Shown here in pieces: positions 18,505 to 30,578 of a stretch of DNA of 64,000 bases. The DNA is from Kluyvera intermedia (GTDB lineage Bacteria; Pseudomonadota; Gammaproteobacteria; Enterobacterales; Enterobacteriaceae). Numbering within the stretch: the stretch's first letter is position 1; every line of letters starts with the position of its first letter. The notes under the pieces are model-generated. The model saw nothing but the letters and a program-made list of their open reading frames with translations. It was not told the DNA's origin and searched no databases. Both the position numbers and the translations under genes were made by a program. The stretch is from assembly GCF_021440345.1 (NCBI RefSeq), contig NZ_JAKCNS010000047.1:31654-95653 (forward strand), given 5' to 3'.

Positions 18505-19707
18505 GTGCAGAGTGTTGATGTTGCCATCGTAGGCGGTGGAATGGTTGGGCTGGCGGTGGCCTGCGGTTTACAGGGCAGCGGCCTGCGGGTTGCGGTGCTG
18601 GAGCAATCATTGCCACACGAACTGGCAGCCGACGCGCCACCCGCGCTGCGCGTGTCGGCCATTAATGCCGGCAGCGAAAAACTGTTGTCGAAGCTGGACG
18701 TCTGGTCGGCGATTGTCGCCCAGCGCGCCAGCTGCTATCACGGTATGGAAGTGTGGGATAAAGACAGTTTTGGCCGCATCGCGTTTGACGATCGCAGCAT
18801 GGGCTACAGCCACCTCGGTCATATCGTCGAGAACGCAGTGATTCATCACGCTTTATGGCAGAAAGCCGAGCGCTGTGCCGACGTAAGCCTAATGGCTCCC
18901 GCCGAACTCCAGCAAGTGGTGTGGGGCGAGAACGAAGCTTTTCTGACGCTGAAAGACGGCAATATGCTGACCGCTCGTCTGGTGGTCGGGGCCGACGGTG
19001 CCAACTCCTGGCTGCGTAATAAGGCCGATATTCCGCTGACCTTCTGGGACTATCGCCATCACGCACTGGTAGCGACGGTACGTATTGAGGAGCCGCACGA
19101 AGCCGTTGCGCGTCAGTGCTTCCATGGTGAAGGCATTCTCGCGTTTCTGCCGTTGTCCGATCCAAACCTGTGCTCTATCGTTTGGTCACTATCGCCGCAG
19201 GAAGCCGAACGGATGCAGCAGGCCAGCGAGGCCGAGTTTAACCAGGCGCTGAATATTGCCTTCGATAATCGTCTGGGGCTGTGCAAAGTCGAGAGTGAAC
19301 GGCAAATTTATCCGCTGACCGGGCGTTACGCGCGCCAGTTTGCGGCGCATCGCCTGGCGCTGGTGGGCGACGCGGCGCACACCATTCATCCGTTAGCCGG
19401 GCAGGGCGTCAATCTGGGCTTTATGGATGCGGCTGAGCTTATCGATGAGCTCAAGCGTCTACACGCACAAGGGAAAGATTTCGGCCAGCATTTCTATTTG
19501 CGTCGCTATGAGCGCAGCCGTAAGCACAGCGCTGCGATGATGCTCGCGGGGATGCAGGGTTTCCGTGAACTGTTCGCAGGCGAAAACCCAGCCAAAAAAC
19601 TGTTGCGTGATATTGGCCTGAAATTGGCGGATACGCTTCCCGGCGTGAAACCACAGCTGATTCGTCAGGCTATGGGCCTGAATGACCTGCCAGAGTGGCT
19701 TCGTTAA
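18505..19707 (+). CDS. ubiI: 2-octaprenylphenol C5 hydroxylase (UbiI, VisC)
   Basis: FAD-dependent monooxygenase adding the C5 hydroxyl in aerobic ubiquinone synthesis. It has 400 residues. FAD motifs are VAIVGGGMVGLAVA at the N-terminus and LVGDAAHTIHPLAGQGVNLG near residue 290. The start is GTG at 18505 (then QSVDVAIVGGG), preceded by AAGGAG; the overlapping ATG at 18503 is out of frame. Homologous to UbiH just upstream, an ancient tandem duplication shared with E. coli. Confidence 0.96.
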   Translation: MQSVDVAIVGGGMVGLAVACGLQGSGLRVAVLEQSLPHELAADAPPALRVSAINAGSEKLLSKLDVWSAIVAQRASCYHGMEVWDKDSFGRIAFDDRSMGYSHLGHIVENAVIHHALWQKAERCADVSLMAPAELQQVVWGENEAFLTLKDGNMLTARLVVGADGANSWLRNKADIPLTFWDYRHHALVATVRIEEPHEAVARQCFHGEGILAFLPLSDPNLCSIVWSLSPQEAERMQQASEAEFNQALNIAFDNRLGLCKVESERQIYPLTGRYARQFAAHRLALVGDAAHTIHPLAGQGVNLGFMDAAELIDELKRLHAQGKDFGQHFYLRRYERSRKHSAAMMLAGMQGFRELFAGENPAKKLLRDIGLKLADTLPGVKPQLIRQAMGLNDLPEWLR

Positions 19708-19722
19708 GCCGATCACACTTTT

Positions 19723-19745
19723 GCTCCCGGTGGCCCCGCCGGGAG
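19723..19745 (+). terminator. Probable terminator after ubiI
   Basis: CTCCCGGT, GGCCCC loop, GCCGGGAG forms a stable stem 16 bases past the ubiI stop; the trailing sequence is only moderately T-rich. Confidence 0.55.
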
Positions 19746-19761
19746 TCTGACTCCTCATTTG

Positions 19762-19966
19762 AAAAAATCTAATTTCACGCTGTTTTTCGCATTAGATTTT
19801 TTAATCCGCTCGTTTTCATGTTACGGAAAACACGCCTAATTTTCCGCATGAAATATCATCTTATGCTGAATCTATCGCCATTGTTGTTAATTATATGTGG
19901 TGTATTTCGCTTTTTTGTAGTCAATCATTCTGTATGATTTTTCGCGACTTTTGGCCATAAGCTAAT
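19762..19966 (+). promoter_or_regulatory. gcvT upstream region with CTAAT-type GcvA motifs
   Basis: The 392-base gap before gcvT holds a perfect 12-base inverted repeat, AAAAAATCTAAT (19762-19773) and ATTAGATTTTTT (19791-19802), and a further CTAAT at 19962. GcvA, the LysR-type regulator of the glycine cleavage operon, is known to recognise CTAAT-containing sites at several positions upstream of E. coli gcvT. The 12-base repeat could alternatively serve as an AT-rich terminator for ubiI. No coding sequence is seen in the gap. Confidence 0.45.
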
Positions 19967-20099
19967 GTGATGTCCCCTTTTTCCTGATGGTTTAGCACCG
20001 TGTTCAGTGGTAAGTTCAAGGAAAAGAGAACGTTTGCGTCGGCACCTGAAGAGGCGTCGTCGTTAGGTTTTGTGGTGCGATATATTCAACGAGGACATG

Positions 20100-21194
20100 A
20101 TGGCTCAACAAACGCCTTTGTATGACCAGCACGTGTTATGTGGCGCGCGCATGGTAGATTTCCACGGCTGGATGATGCCGCTGCACTATGGCTCACAGAT
20201 TGATGAGCACCACGCGGTGCGCACTGACGCCGGGATGTTCGATGTGTCGCATATGACCATCGTTGATCTTCACGGCAGCCGGACCCGTGAGTTCCTGCGC
20301 TACCTGCTGGCGAACGATGTCGCTAAGCTCACCAAACCCGGTAAAGCGCTTTATAGCGGTATGCTAAATGCATCGGGCGGCGTGATTGACGACCTTATCG
20401 TTTATTACCTCACCGAAGATTATTTCCGCCTCGTCGTCAACTCAGCCACCCGCGAAAAAGACCTCTCCTGGATTACCCAACACGCCGAACCATACGCCAT
20501 CGATATCACTGTCCGTGACGATCTGTCGCTGATTGCGGTGCAGGGCCCGAACGCACAGGCGAAAGCAACCAGCCTGTTTAGCGATGAACAGCGTCACGCG
20601 GTTGAAGGGATGAAACCTTTCTTTGGCGTACAGGCGGGCGATTTCTTTATCGCCACCACGGGTTATACCGGTGAAGCTGGCTACGAAATTGCGCTGCCAA
20701 AAGAGCAGGCCGCTGATTTCTGGCAGAAACTGGTACAGGCGGGCGTGAAGCCTTGCGGTTTGGGCGCGCGCGATACGTTGCGTCTTGAGGCTGGCATGAA
20801 CCTGTACGGCCAGGAGATGGACGAAAGTATTTCTCCGCTGGCGGCCAACATGGGCTGGACCATCGCTTGGGAACCGGCCGACCGTAACTTTATCGGTCGT
20901 GAAGTACTGGAGCTGGAACGCGAAAAAGGTACCGAGCAGTTGGTCGGCCTGGTTATGACTGAAAAAGGCGTGCTGCGCGGCGAGCTGCCGGTGCGCTTTA
21001 CCGATGCCAACGGCAACGCCCGTGAAGGGGTCATCACCAGCGGAACGTTCTCCCCAACGTTAGGCCACAGTATTGCGCTGGCCCGCGTCCCGGCAGGGAT
21101 TGGCGAGACGGCGATTGTACAAATCCGTAACCGTGAAATGCCGGTAAAGGTCACTAAACCTATTTTTGTACGCAACGGTAAGTCCGTCGCGTAA
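20100..21194 (+). CDS. gcvT: Glycine cleavage system T protein (aminomethyltransferase)
   Basis: Transfers the aminomethyl carbon from lipoyl-GcvH to tetrahydrofolate, giving 5,10-methylene-THF and ammonia. It has 364 residues, the E. coli length. The folate-binding and catalytic region includes [11 protein letters not shown] and [10 protein letters not shown]. Two ATGs are adjacent (20097 and 20100), with AGGA in front; MAQQTPLY at 20100 matches E. coli. First gene of gcvT-gcvH-gcvP. Confidence 0.97.
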   Translation: MAQQTPLYDQHVLCGARMVDFHGWMMPLHYGSQIDEHHAVRTDAGMFDVSHMTIVDLHGSRTREFLRYLLANDVAKLTKPGKALYSGMLNASGGVIDDLIVYYLTEDYFRLVVNSATREKDLSWITQHAEPYAIDITVRDDLSLIAVQGPNAQAKATSLFSDEQRHAVEGMKPFFGVQAGDFFIATTGYTGEAGYEIALPKEQAADFWQKLVQAGVKPCGLGARDTLRLEAGMNLYGQEMDESISPLAANMGWTIAWEPADRNFIGREVLELEREKGTEQLVGLVMTEKGVLRGELPVRFTDANGNAREGVITSGTFSPTLGHSIALARVPAGIGETAIVQIRNREMPVKVTKPIFVRNGKSVA

Positions 21195-21220
21195 CCGATT
21201 ATTATTCTGGAGATTTCTTG

Positions 21221-21610
21221 ATGAGCAACGTACCAGCAGAACTGAAATACAGTAAAGAACACGAATGGCTGCGCAAAGAAGCTGACGGCAGCTACACCGT
21301 AGGCATCACCGAGCACGCGCAGGAATTACTGGGCGACATGGTGTTTGTAGACCTGCCGGAAGTTGGCGCGACCGTTAGCGCGGGTGACGACTGTGCGGTA
21401 GCAGAGTCCGTTAAAGCGGCCTCCGATATTTACGCGCCAATCAGCGGCGAAATCGTTGCTGTCAACGACGAGCTGGGCGACTCTCCTGAGCTGGTTAACA
21501 GCGAACCGTACGCCGGCGGCTGGATCTTCAAAATCAAAGCCAGCGACGAAGCCGAAGTTGCCGCGCTGCTGGATGCGACCGCATACGAAGCTCTGCTCGA
21601 AGACGAATAA
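21221..21610 (+). CDS. gcvH: Glycine cleavage system H protein
   Basis: Lipoyl carrier shuttling the aminomethyl intermediate between the P, T and L proteins. It has 129 residues. The lipoylation site is the lysine in ESVKAASD near residue 65. The ATG at 21221 follows CTGGAGAT. An adjacent upstream TTG could extend the frame by one codon but has no support. The gap to gcvP is widened here by an ERIC and a REP element. Confidence 0.97.
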   Translation: MSNVPAELKYSKEHEWLRKEADGSYTVGITEHAQELLGDMVFVDLPEVGATVSAGDDCAVAESVKAASDIYAPISGEIVAVNDELGDSPELVNSEPYAGGWIFKIKASDEAEVAALLDATAYEALLEDE

Positions 21611-21737
21611 ATACGCTTCATACTTCGCGCTGCAGGCGCGTTGGCTGCGTTCGTTCAGCCCAGTCACGTACTTATGTACGCTCCTGGGCATTCACTTACT
21701 TGCTGCCTCCCTGCGACGTGAATTATTTTGCGTATTT
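21609..21737. repeat. ERIC (IRU) element inside the gcv operon
   Basis: An imperfect palindrome of about 129 bases with ends AAATACGC and GCGTATTT. The inner arms CGTTCAGCCCAGTCACGTACTT and ATGTACGCTCCTGGGCATTCAC correspond to the two conserved ERIC core sequences used as ERIC-PCR primer sites. It begins on the last base pair of the gcvH stop region and is transcribed between gcvH and gcvP. Confidence 0.9.
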
Positions 21738-21746
21738 GGCGTAGTT

Positions 21747-21779
21747 TGTAGGCCTGGTAAGCGAAGCACCACCGGGCAA
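21747..21779. repeat. REP (repetitive extragenic palindromic) unit
   Basis: GTAGGCCTGGTAAGCG, AAGC, ACCACCGGGCAA pairs as the typical enterobacterial REP stem with bulges. It follows the ERIC directly in the gcvH-gcvP gap, and can stabilise upstream mRNA 3' ends. Confidence 0.75.
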
Positions 21780-21827
21780 CTTAGTTAGAAAATCACGATT
21801 CACCGCACGTTTCAGGAACCATCGCTC

Positions 21828-24701
21828 ATGACACAGACTTTAAGCCAGCTTGAAAACCGTGGCGCGTTTATTGAACGTCACATCGGGCCGGATGCCCAGC
21901 AGCAGCAAGAGATGCTCAAAACAGTTGGCGCGGAATCATTAAACGCACTGATTGGACAGATCGTGCCGAAAGATATCCAGCTTGCTACGCCGCCGCAGGT
22001 AGGCGACGCCACCACAGAATTCGCCGCGCTGGCGGAGCTGAAGGCGATTGCCGGCCGCAACAAGCGCTTTAAGTCATACATTGGCATGGGCTACGCCCCA
22101 GTGCAGCTGCCGCCGGTTATCCTGCGCAATATGCTGGAAAACCCGGGCTGGTATACCGCATATACTCCGTATCAGCCGGAAGTTTCTCAGGGTCGCCTCG
22201 AAGCGCTGCTCAACTTCCAGCAGGTGACGCTGGATCTGACTGGTCTCGACATGGCTTCCGCTTCTCTGTTGGATGAAGCGACCGCTGCCGCCGAAGCGAT
22301 GGCGATGGCTAAACGCATCAGTAAACTGAAAAATGCGAACCGCTTCTTCGTGGCGGCCGACGTGCATCCGCAAACGCTGGACGTTGTTCGTACTCGTGCG
22401 GAAACCTTCGGCTTTGACGTGATTGTCGACGATGCAGCGAAAGCGCTGGATCACCAGGACGTGTTTGGCGTGCTGTTGCAGCAAGTTGGCACGACCGGTG
22501 AAGTTCACGACTACTCGGCGCTGATAGCCGAGCTGAAATCCCGCAAAGTGGTGGTGAGCGTCGCCGCTGATTTTATGGCGCTGGTGCTGTTAACCGCACC
22601 GGGCAAACAGGGCGCGGATATCGTCTTCGGCTCTGCTCAACGCTTCGGCGTACCGATGGGCTACGGTGGCCCGCACGCGGCATTCTTTGCTGCAAAAGAT
22701 GAATTCAAACGCGCTATGCCGGGCCGTATTATCGGCGTATCGAAAGATGCGGCGGGTAATACCGCACTGCGCATGGCGATGCAGACTCGCGAGCAGCATA
22801 TCCGCCGCGAGAAAGCGAACTCCAACATCTGTACCTCCCAGGTGCTGCTGGCCAACATCGCCAGCCTGTATGCGGTTTACCACGGCCCGGTTGGCCTGAA
22901 ACGTATTGCCAACCGTATTCACCGCCTGACCGACATTCTGGCAGCGGGCCTGCAGCAGAAAGGTCAGAAACTGCGCCATGCGCACTACTTTGACACCCTG
23001 TGCGTGGAAGTGGCGGATAAAGCCGCTGTGCTGGCACGCGCGCAGGCTGCTGAAATTAACCTGCGTAGCGATATCCTGAACGCCGTAGGCATCACCCTGA
23101 ACGAAACCACCACGCGTGAAGATGTGCTGAGCCTGTTTAGCGTAATTCTGGGTGATAACCACGGCCTGGACATCGACGCCCTGGACAAAGACGTGGCGCT
23201 CGATAGCCGCTCTATCCCACAGGTGATGCAGCGTGATGACGCGATTCTGAGCCATTCGGTGTTTAACCGCTATCACAGCGAAACCGAGATGATGCGCTAT
23301 ATGCACTCTCTGGAGCGTAAAGATCTGGCGCTGAACCAGGCGATGATCCCGCTGGGATCCTGCACCATGAAGCTGAACGCCGCGGCGGAAATGATCCCGA
23401 TCACCTGGCCAGAATTTGCTGAGCTGCACCCGTTCTGTCCGGTTGAACAGGCTGAAGGCTACCATCAGATGATCGGTCAGCTTTCCGATTGGCTGGTGAA
23501 GTTAACCGGTTACGACGCACTGTGTATGCAGCCAAACTCCGGCGCACAGGGTGAATACGCGGGCCTGCTGGCGATTCGCCACTACCACGAAAGCCGCAAC
23601 GATGGTCATCGTGATATCTGTCTGATCCCAAGCTCGGCGCACGGCACCAACCCGGCTTCCGCACAGATGGCGGGGATGCAGGTGGTGGTCGTTGCCTGTG
23701 ACAAGAACGGCAACATTGATCTGACCGATCTGCGCGCGAAAGCGGAACAGCATGCGGCGAATCTCTCCTGCATCATGGTGACTTACCCGTCCACCCACGG
23801 CGTGTATGAAGAAACCATCCGCGAAGTGTGCGAAATCGTCCACCAGTTCGGCGGCCAGGTTTACCTCGACGGCGCGAACATGAACGCGCAGGTTGGCATT
23901 ACCTCTCCGGGCTTTATCGGCGCGGACGTTTCGCACCTTAACCTGCATAAAACCTTCTGTATCCCGCACGGCGGCGGCGGCCCAGGTATGGGGCCAATCG
24001 GCGTGAAAGCTCACCTGGCGCCATTTGTACCAGGGCACAGCGTGGTGCATATCGAAGGGATGCTAACCCGCCAGGGCGCAGTTTCTGCGGCACCATTCGG
24101 CAGCGCTTCCATTCTGCCAATTAGCTGGATGTATATCCGCATGATGGGCGCAGAAGGCTTAAAACAGGCAAGTCAGGTGGCGATTCTTAACGCCAACTAC
24201 ATTGCGACCCGCCTGAAAGATGCCTATCCGGTGCTGTACACCGGTCGCGATGGCCACGTAGCGCACGAATGTATTCTGGATATTCGTCCACTGAAAGAAG
24301 AGACCGGCATCAGCGAGCTGGATATTGCTAAGCGTCTTATCGACTACGGCTTCCATGCGCCAACCATGTCATTCCCGGTTGCGGGGACGCTGATGGTTGA
24401 GCCAACCGAATCGGAAAGCAAAGCCGAGCTGGACCGCTTTATTGATGCCATGCTGGCCATTCGCAGCGAGATTGACCGCGTGAAAGCCGGTGAATGGACG
24501 CTGGAAGACAACCCGCTGGTCAACTCTCCGCATACCCAGAATGAGCTGGTGGCAGAATGGAATCACGGTTACAGCCGTGAAGTTGCCGTCTTCCCTGCGG
24601 GCGTGGCGAACAAGTACTGGCCGACGGTGAAACGCCTTGATGACGTTTACGGTGACCGTAATCTGTTCTGCTCCTGCGTTCCGATGAGCGAATACCAGTA
24701 A
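21828..24701 (+). CDS. gcvP: Glycine dehydrogenase (decarboxylating), P protein
   Basis: PLP enzyme that decarboxylates glycine and passes the aminomethyl group to lipoyl-GcvH. It has 957 residues, exactly the E. coli length, in the fused two-half architecture. The PLP lysine lies in [16 protein letters not shown] near residue 706, in the C-terminal half. Third gene of the glycine cleavage operon, followed by a terminator at 24725. Confidence 0.98.
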   Translation: MTQTLSQLENRGAFIERHIGPDAQQQQEMLKTVGAESLNALIGQIVPKDIQLATPPQVGDATTEFAALAELKAIAGRNKRFKSYIGMGYAPVQLPPVILRNMLENPGWYTAYTPYQPEVSQGRLEALLNFQQVTLDLTGLDMASASLLDEATAAAEAMAMAKRISKLKNANRFFVAADVHPQTLDVVRTRAETFGFDVIVDDAAKALDHQDVFGVLLQQVGTTGEVHDYSALIAELKSRKVVVSVAADFMALVLLTAPGKQGADIVFGSAQRFGVPMGYGGPHAAFFAAKDEFKRAMPGRIIGVSKDAAGNTALRMAMQTREQHIRREKANSNICTSQVLLANIASLYAVYHGPVGLKRIANRIHRLTDILAAGLQQKGQKLRHAHYFDTLCVEVADKAAVLARAQAAEINLRSDILNAVGITLNETTTREDVLSLFSVILGDNHGLDIDALDKDVALDSRSIPQVMQRDDAILSHSVFNRYHSETEMMRYMHSLERKDLALNQAMIPLGSCTMKLNAAAEMIPITWPEFAELHPFCPVEQAEGYHQMIGQLSDWLVKLTGYDALCMQPNSGAQGEYAGLLAIRHYHESRNDGHRDICLIPSSAHGTNPASAQMAGMQVVVVACDKNGNIDLTDLRAKAEQHAANLSCIMVTYPSTHGVYEETIREVCEIVHQFGGQVYLDGANMNAQVGITSPGFIGADVSHLNLHKTFCIPHGGGGPGMGPIGVKAHLAPFVPGHSVVHIEGMLTRQGAVSAAPFGSASILPISWMYIRMMGAEGLKQASQVAILNANYIATRLKDAYPVLYTGRDGHVAHECILDIRPLKEETGISELDIAKRLIDYGFHAPTMSFPVAGTLMVEPTESESKAELDRFIDAMLAIRSEIDRVKAGEWTLEDNPLVNSPHTQNELVAEWNHGYSREVAVFPAGVANKYWPTVKRLDDVYGDRNLFCSCVPMSEYQ

Positions 24702-24724
24702 TCAGCTGATTACTCTATCTTTTA

Positions 24725-24750
24725 AAGGCGCTTCGGCGCCTTTATTTTTT
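24725..24750 (+). terminator. Rho-independent terminator after gcvP
   Basis: AAAGGCGC, TTCG loop, GCGCCTTTATTTTTT. A UUCG-capped stem and T-rich tail end the gcv operon. Confidence 0.9.
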
Positions 24751-24761
24751 GGGAGGATGGG

Positions 24762-25505
24762 ATGGCACTTGCACTGGTGACCGGCGCAAGCCGGGGGATT
24801 GGCCGGGCGACAGCGCTACAGCTGGCGCAGGAAGGCTATACGGTAGCGGTGAACTATCACCAGAACGCGCTGGCGGCGGATGAGGTGGTGAGCGCCATTA
24901 AAACGGCAGGTGGAAAAGCGTTTGCCGTGCAGGCGGATATTGGCGATGAACAGCAGGTTGAAGCCATGTTTGCGTGGCTGGATAAACAGTCCGAACCGTT
25001 AACGGCTCTGGTGAACAACGCTGGTATTCTGTTTGCCCAAAGCCGCGTGGAAGCGCTGAGCGCCGAGCGCATTAATCGGGTTTTAAAGACCAACGTTACC
25101 GGCTATTTTCTGTGTTGCCGTGAGGCGGTAAAACGCATGGCAGTTCCGCATGGCGGCTCTGGCGGCGCGATTGTTAATGTCTCCTCGGCGGCGTCACGGC
25201 TGGGCGCACCTTTCGAATATGTCGATTATGCGGCCTCAAAGGGGGCGGTCGATACGCTGACTACCGGGCTGGCGCTTGAGGTGGCGGCGCAGGGAATTCG
25301 CGTCAACTGCGTGCGTCCGGGGCTTATCTACACCGAGATGCATGCCTCCGGTGGAGAGCCGGGCCGGGTGGATCGCGTGAAGTCGATGCTGCCGATGCAG
25401 CGCGGTGGGCAGCCGGAAGAGGTGGCGCAGGCGATTGTCTGGTTACTCAGTGATAAAGCGTCGTATGTGACCGGAAGTTTTATCGAGCTGGCGGGCGGTA
25501 AATAG
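24762..25505 (+). CDS. ygfF: Short-chain dehydrogenase/reductase YgfF
   Basis: NAD(P)-dependent SDR-family oxidoreductase of 247 residues; the physiological substrate is not known. The cofactor motif TGASRGIG is at residues 8-15, NNAG near residue 85, the catalytic Ser in VNVSSAAS and Tyr-Lys in YVDYAASKG. GGGAGGAT gives a good ribosome binding site only a few bases after the gcvP terminator. Same location as in E. coli. Confidence 0.95.
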   Translation: MALALVTGASRGIGRATALQLAQEGYTVAVNYHQNALAADEVVSAIKTAGGKAFAVQADIGDEQQVEAMFAWLDKQSEPLTALVNNAGILFAQSRVEALSAERINRVLKTNVTGYFLCCREAVKRMAVPHGGSGGAIVNVSSAASRLGAPFEYVDYAASKGAVDTLTTGLALEVAAQGIRVNCVRPGLIYTEMHASGGEPGRVDRVKSMLPMQRGGQPEEVAQAIVWLLSDKASYVTGSFIELAGGK

Positions 25506-25512
25506 CGAAGTT

Positions 25513-25541
25513 AGCCCCTCTCCCCGTGAGGAAGAGGGGCT
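25513..25541. terminator. Terminator between convergent ygfF and bglA
   Basis: AGCCCCTCT and AGAGGGGCT with CCCCGTGAGG in the centre form a GC-rich hairpin in the 41-base gap between two convergent genes. Confidence 0.7.
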
Positions 25542-25546
25542 ATTGA

Positions 25547-27004
<1,458 letters not shown>

Positions 27005-27100
27005 TTAATAAAATTGAGTCTAACAAAGGATAATTAAATGTCACGATATAACAAATTCCATCCCAGGGAATATGTTACATCGAAAAAACACCCTGTATTT

Positions 27101-27835
27101 TTATGCTAACTTCTTCGCCAGTTTGCGGCCGAGTGATTCCAGAATATAGATAACCGGGATCTGTGTTGTAATATCGTAGACACCGCCAATACGGGTTTGT
27201 GGCACGTGCCATGAGAGGTTAAAGTCGGCGAGCTTTGCCAGGCGCGAGTGCTCATGACTGGTGATGGACATGACTTTACAGCGGTGCAGGCTAAACTGCC
27301 CGGCAAAGCGCAGGATCTCTTCGGTCTCGCCCGAGACTGAAAGCACGATCGCCAGCGCGTTTTTAGCCATGTCATTCGTGACCGGGAAATAAGGGTCGTC
27401 GATATGGTTACTGAATTTTCCAATATTGGAAAAGAACCTTGCGCCATATTTAGCCAGCGAGCCGGAGGTTCCTGCGCCTACAAATATAATACGTTCTGAA
27501 GAGAGAATTATATCAACCGCGTTATCGAGCAGTTTATCAAACTCATCATTGTTCACGCCTTTGAAAAAACTGATTATCTCACTGGCGCCAAAATTAGCCT
27601 GTTGAGGTTCATCTTGCTCCAAATATAATTTGAAACGTACGCGAAACTCCGAATAACCTTCGCAGTTGAGCTTGCGACAAAAGCGCATCACCGTGGTGGT
27701 TGAGACGCCCGCCGCGTCGGCCAGTTCGCGAATGGTCATGTACATTACCGTGTCACGATTTTTGATAACGTACTGATAGACCATCGTCTCAAGATTATTG
27801 AGGCTGGCGATAGTGGCGTGGGAGAATAGGCTCAC
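27101..27835 (-). CDS. MurR/RpiR family transcriptional regulator
   Basis: A 244-residue regulator with an N-terminal RpiR helix-turn-helix ([23 protein letters not shown], residues about 34-56) and a C-terminal SIS sugar-phosphate-binding domain ([18 protein letters not shown], then [11 protein letters not shown]). Regulators of this type respond to phosphosugars. The gene lies 105 bases upstream of bglA on the same strand and is absent beside bglA in E. coli K-12, so phospho-beta-glucoside control of bglA is a reasonable inference. Confidence 0.88.
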   Translation of the reverse strand: MSLFSHATIASLNNLETMVYQYVIKNRDTVMYMTIRELADAAGVSTTTVMRFCRKLNCEGYSEFRVRFKLYLEQDEPQQANFGASEIISFFKGVNNDEFDKLLDNAVDIILSSERIIFVGAGTSGSLAKYGARFFSNIGKFSNHIDDPYFPVTNDMAKNALAIVLSVSGETEEILRFAGQFSLHRCKVMSITSHEHSRLAKLADFNLSWHVPQTRIGGVYDITTQIPVIYILESLGRKLAKKLA

Positions 27836-27880
27836 GGTGGCGATACTCGTAAAATTAAATCATCTAAAGGGAATGATACC

Positions 27881-28195
27881 ATGCAGCCTAACGACATCAC
27901 TTTTTTTCAGCGCTTTCAGGCCGACATTCTTGCCGGGCGTAAGACCATTACGCTGCGCGATGCGTCTGAGTCCCATTTTAAGATTGGGGATGTTCTGCGC
28001 GTAGGGCGTTATGAAGATAACGGCTATTTTTGCACAATCCGCGTAGTGGCAACTTCAACGGTGACCATGGATACGCTGACGGACCGTCATGCCGAGCAGG
28101 AAAACATGACGCTGTCAGAGCTAAAACAGGTTATCTCTGACATTTATCCTGGTGAAAATACCTTCTATGTCATTGAATTTAAATGTATTGATTAA
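27881..28195 (+). CDS. yqfB: N4-acetylcytidine amidohydrolase YqfB (ASCH domain)
   Basis: Small ASCH-fold protein of 104 residues. E. coli YqfB hydrolyses N4-acetylcytidine to cytidine and acetate. The residues reported as catalytic are conserved: Lys21 and Thr24 in GRKTITLRD and Glu74 in HAEQENM. Start ATG 27881 (MQPNDITFF) as in E. coli. Divergent from the RpiR gene across 45 bases. Confidence 0.94.
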   Translation: MQPNDITFFQRFQADILAGRKTITLRDASESHFKIGDVLRVGRYEDNGYFCTIRVVATSTVTMDTLTDRHAEQENMTLSELKQVISDIYPGENTFYVIEFKCID

Positions 28196-28354
28196 AATAA
28201 AGTACACGTGTTAGTTGAATGATTTTGTTAACTTATTGATTAATATGATTTTACAAAAAAATCATCATTTTATTTTAGCTTACATGTGTTCACTGAAATC
28301 ATTCTCAGTTACGCTAGGGTGTTTGTTCGATTTATCGTCCGCCCGGAGCGCGTA

Positions 28355-29017
28355 ATGGATAAGAAGCCACTCATTCAGCAGGGATATTCTCTGGCAGAGG
28401 AAATTGCCAATAGCATCAGTCATGGTGTCGGTTTTGTGTTGGGGATTGTCGGTTTGGTCCTGCTGCTGGTTCAGGCGATAGACGCTAACGCCAGCGCGAC
28501 GGCTATCACCAGCTACAGCCTGTACGGCGGCAGTATGATTCTGCTGTTTCTGGCCTCGACGCTGTATCACGCCATTCCTTCTCAGCGCGCTAAGGTATGG
28601 CTGAAAAAATTCGACCACTGCGCCATTTATCTGCTGATTGCCGGAACCTACACGCCGTTTTTGCTGGTTGGGCTGGACTCACCGCTGGCGCGAGGGCTGA
28701 TGATTGTTATCTGGAGCCTGGCGCTGCTGGGTATCTTATTTAAGCTGACCATCGCGCATCGCTTTAAAGTTCTGTCGCTGGTGACCTACTTAACGATGGG
28801 CTGGTTATCGCTTATCGTGGTCTATCAGTTGGCGGTGAAGCTGTCGATAGGTGGTGTGACGCTATTGGCGGTCGGGGGGATTGTCTATTCGCTGGGGGTG
28901 ATTTTCTACGTCTGCAAACGGATACCGTACAACCACGCCATCTGGCATGGGTTTGTGCTGGGCGGTAGCGCCTGCCATTTTCTGGCGATTTATCTGTATG
29001 TCGGGCAGGCTGCGTAG
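28355..29017 (+). CDS. trhA: PAQR-family membrane protein TrhA (YqfA, hemolysin III family)
   Basis: Seven-helix inner-membrane protein of 220 residues of the PAQR/hemolysin III family, implicated in membrane homeostasis. Signature elements are SISHGVGF in the first helix region, [26 protein letters not shown] and the C-terminal [10 protein letters not shown], which supply the metal-binding histidines of the family. The ATG at 28355 (MDKKPLIQQ) follows CGGAGCG; an upstream in-frame start at 28286 would add non-conserved residues. Confidence 0.92.
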   Translation: MDKKPLIQQGYSLAEEIANSISHGVGFVLGIVGLVLLLVQAIDANASATAITSYSLYGGSMILLFLASTLYHAIPSQRAKVWLKKFDHCAIYLLIAGTYTPFLLVGLDSPLARGLMIVIWSLALLGILFKLTIAHRFKVLSLVTYLTMGWLSLIVVYQLAVKLSIGGVTLLAVGGIVYSLGVIFYVCKRIPYNHAIWHGFVLGGSACHFLAIYLYVGQAA

Positions 29018-29040
29018 TTTCCCCGACGGCGCGGCGTTTT

Positions 29041-29069
29041 TCCGGGCTACATTTTACAGGTAGCCCGGA
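29041..29069. repeat. REP-like hairpin between convergent trhA and ygfZ
   Basis: TCCGGGCTAC and GTAGCCCGGA are perfect 10-base arms around ATTTTACAG. It resembles enterobacterial REP stems and can act as a terminator for the convergent genes. Confidence 0.6.
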
Positions 29070-29080
29070 GAGGAACTCAG

Positions 29081-30064
29081 TTACTCTTCGTCTAATGAGT
29101 ACGGCAGCGGCTTGATGCTTAAGATGTTCGCATCGTCACGAACGCGGAAAACGCTGTCGGCTTCCATGTCATTATTCATGACTACCTGCACCAGAATCTG
29201 ACCATCTTCCAGCTGTACCGCAGCTAGCACAGTGCCAGTACGACGCCAGTTGTCGCCCATTTTCAGTTCGAGATCTTCACCGGCTTCCGGTACGCGAGCG
29301 GCCAAACCTGCCAGCGTCCACAGTGCACGCTTGTTAGCGCCGCGGAATTTCGCGCGAGCGACCATCTCCTGGCCGGTATAGCAGCCTTTCTTAAAGCTGA
29401 TGCCGCCCAGCGCCTGCAGGTTGGTGGCCTGTGGAATAAACTGCGCGCTGTTCACTTCATCAATCACCGGCAGACCGGCTTCAATGTCCAGCGCCAGCCA
29501 TTGCTGGCTGTTATTGAGCTGCGCTTCGCCGCGCAGTGCTTCATTCACGCGCTCGGCGGTAGCGATATCGGTGACCAGCAGGAAACGCTCGTCCGGGTGA
29601 GCCAGCCACAGCAGCGATGTTTCGCCTTCCTGCACGTTTGGCTTATCAGCGTTCGGCAGCTCGGCAAAAAGATTCGCCAGCGCGGCGCGCGCCTGGAAAC
29701 CGGCTACGCCTAACAGGACTAAATCGTCATTCGCTGAGATGGTTACCTTTGAAAAGACGGCGTATTTTTTCAGCTGAGTCAGCTGTGCTTCGCGCACGCT
29801 GCGGCGTTCGATGATGGCAAAACCGTCCTGACGGCGGAACAGACGCAGGTTGCTCCACATTTTGCCTTTGGCATCGCAGTGGGCAACCAGCAGGTGCTGG
29901 TGTTCGTTCATTTGCGCGACGTCGGCAGTAACCTGGCCCTGCAGGTACTTTTCGCTATCGGCACCGGTGAGGGTTGCCAGCGCCCAATCATCAAGCGTCA
30001 TTAACGTCAGCGGTAAACGCGCGGAGGCGCAAGGCTGGCGTGGAGGAAAAGGAGTAAAAGCCAT
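29081..30064 (-). CDS. ygfZ: tRNA-modifying / Fe-S cluster assembly protein YgfZ
   Basis: Folate-binding protein of the IbaG/GcvT-like (COG0354) family that supports Fe-S cluster enzymes such as MiaB. It has 327 residues. The invariant motif KKGCYTGQE with the functional cysteine is present near residue 228. Start ATG 30064 ([10 protein letters not shown]). Divergent from sdhE. Confidence 0.95.
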   Translation of the reverse strand: MAFTPFPPRQPCASARLPLTLMTLDDWALATLTGADSEKYLQGQVTADVAQMNEHQHLLVAHCDAKGKMWSNLRLFRRQDGFAIIERRSVREAQLTQLKKYAVFSKVTISANDDLVLLGVAGFQARAALANLFAELPNADKPNVQEGETSLLWLAHPDERFLLVTDIATAERVNEALRGEAQLNNSQQWLALDIEAGLPVIDEVNSAQFIPQATNLQALGGISFKKGCYTGQEMVARAKFRGANKRALWTLAGLAARVPEAGEDLELKMGDNWRRTGTVLAAVQLEDGQILVQVVMNNDMEADSVFRVRDDANILSIKPLPYSLDEE

Positions 30065-30311
30065 ATGGATGTCCTGAATTGAGTAACGAACGCGCTTATT
30101 CCCTCATGGTAAAATAGATGCCCGCCATTGCAAGCGGTTTTGACGGCCGTTTTGTGCCGTTCGCGCGTTCTGCGAGGCGGGGGGTAAGAAAATGAATCCC
30201 TTTCATTTATCGTGGTTTTTTTCTGAATATGACGCGCGCGACGTGATATTCCAGTAAAGAAACTGCAAAAAACACGTTAAACTAGTAGCAACGTAATGCT
30301 GGAAGGAAATT

Positions 30312-30578
30312 ATGGACATCAATAATAAAGCCCGTATCCACTGGGCATGCCGCCGCGGTATGCGTGAACTCGATATTTCCATCATGCCGTTCTTTGAGCA
30401 TGAGTACGACACGCTGAGTGATGAAGACAAAGCGACCTTTATTCGCCTGCTGGAATGCGACGATCCGGATCTGTTTAATTGGTTGATGAACCACGGTAAA
30501 CCGTCCGATACCCATCTCCAGCACATGGTACAACTTATTCAGACACGGAATCGGGAACGTGGTCCTGTGGCAATCTGA
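30312..30578 (+). CDS. sdhE: FAD assembly factor SdhE
   Basis: Promotes covalent flavinylation of succinate dehydrogenase (SdhA) and fumarate reductase. It has 88 residues, the E. coli length, with the essential RGxxE motif in CRRGMRELD near residue 17. GGAAGGAA is the ribosome binding site. The 3' end overlaps cptA by 20 bases. Confidence 0.97.
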   Translation: MDINNKARIHWACRRGMRELDISIMPFFEHEYDTLSDEDKATFIRLLECDDPDLFNWLMNHGKPSDTHLQHMVQLIQTRNRERGPVAI

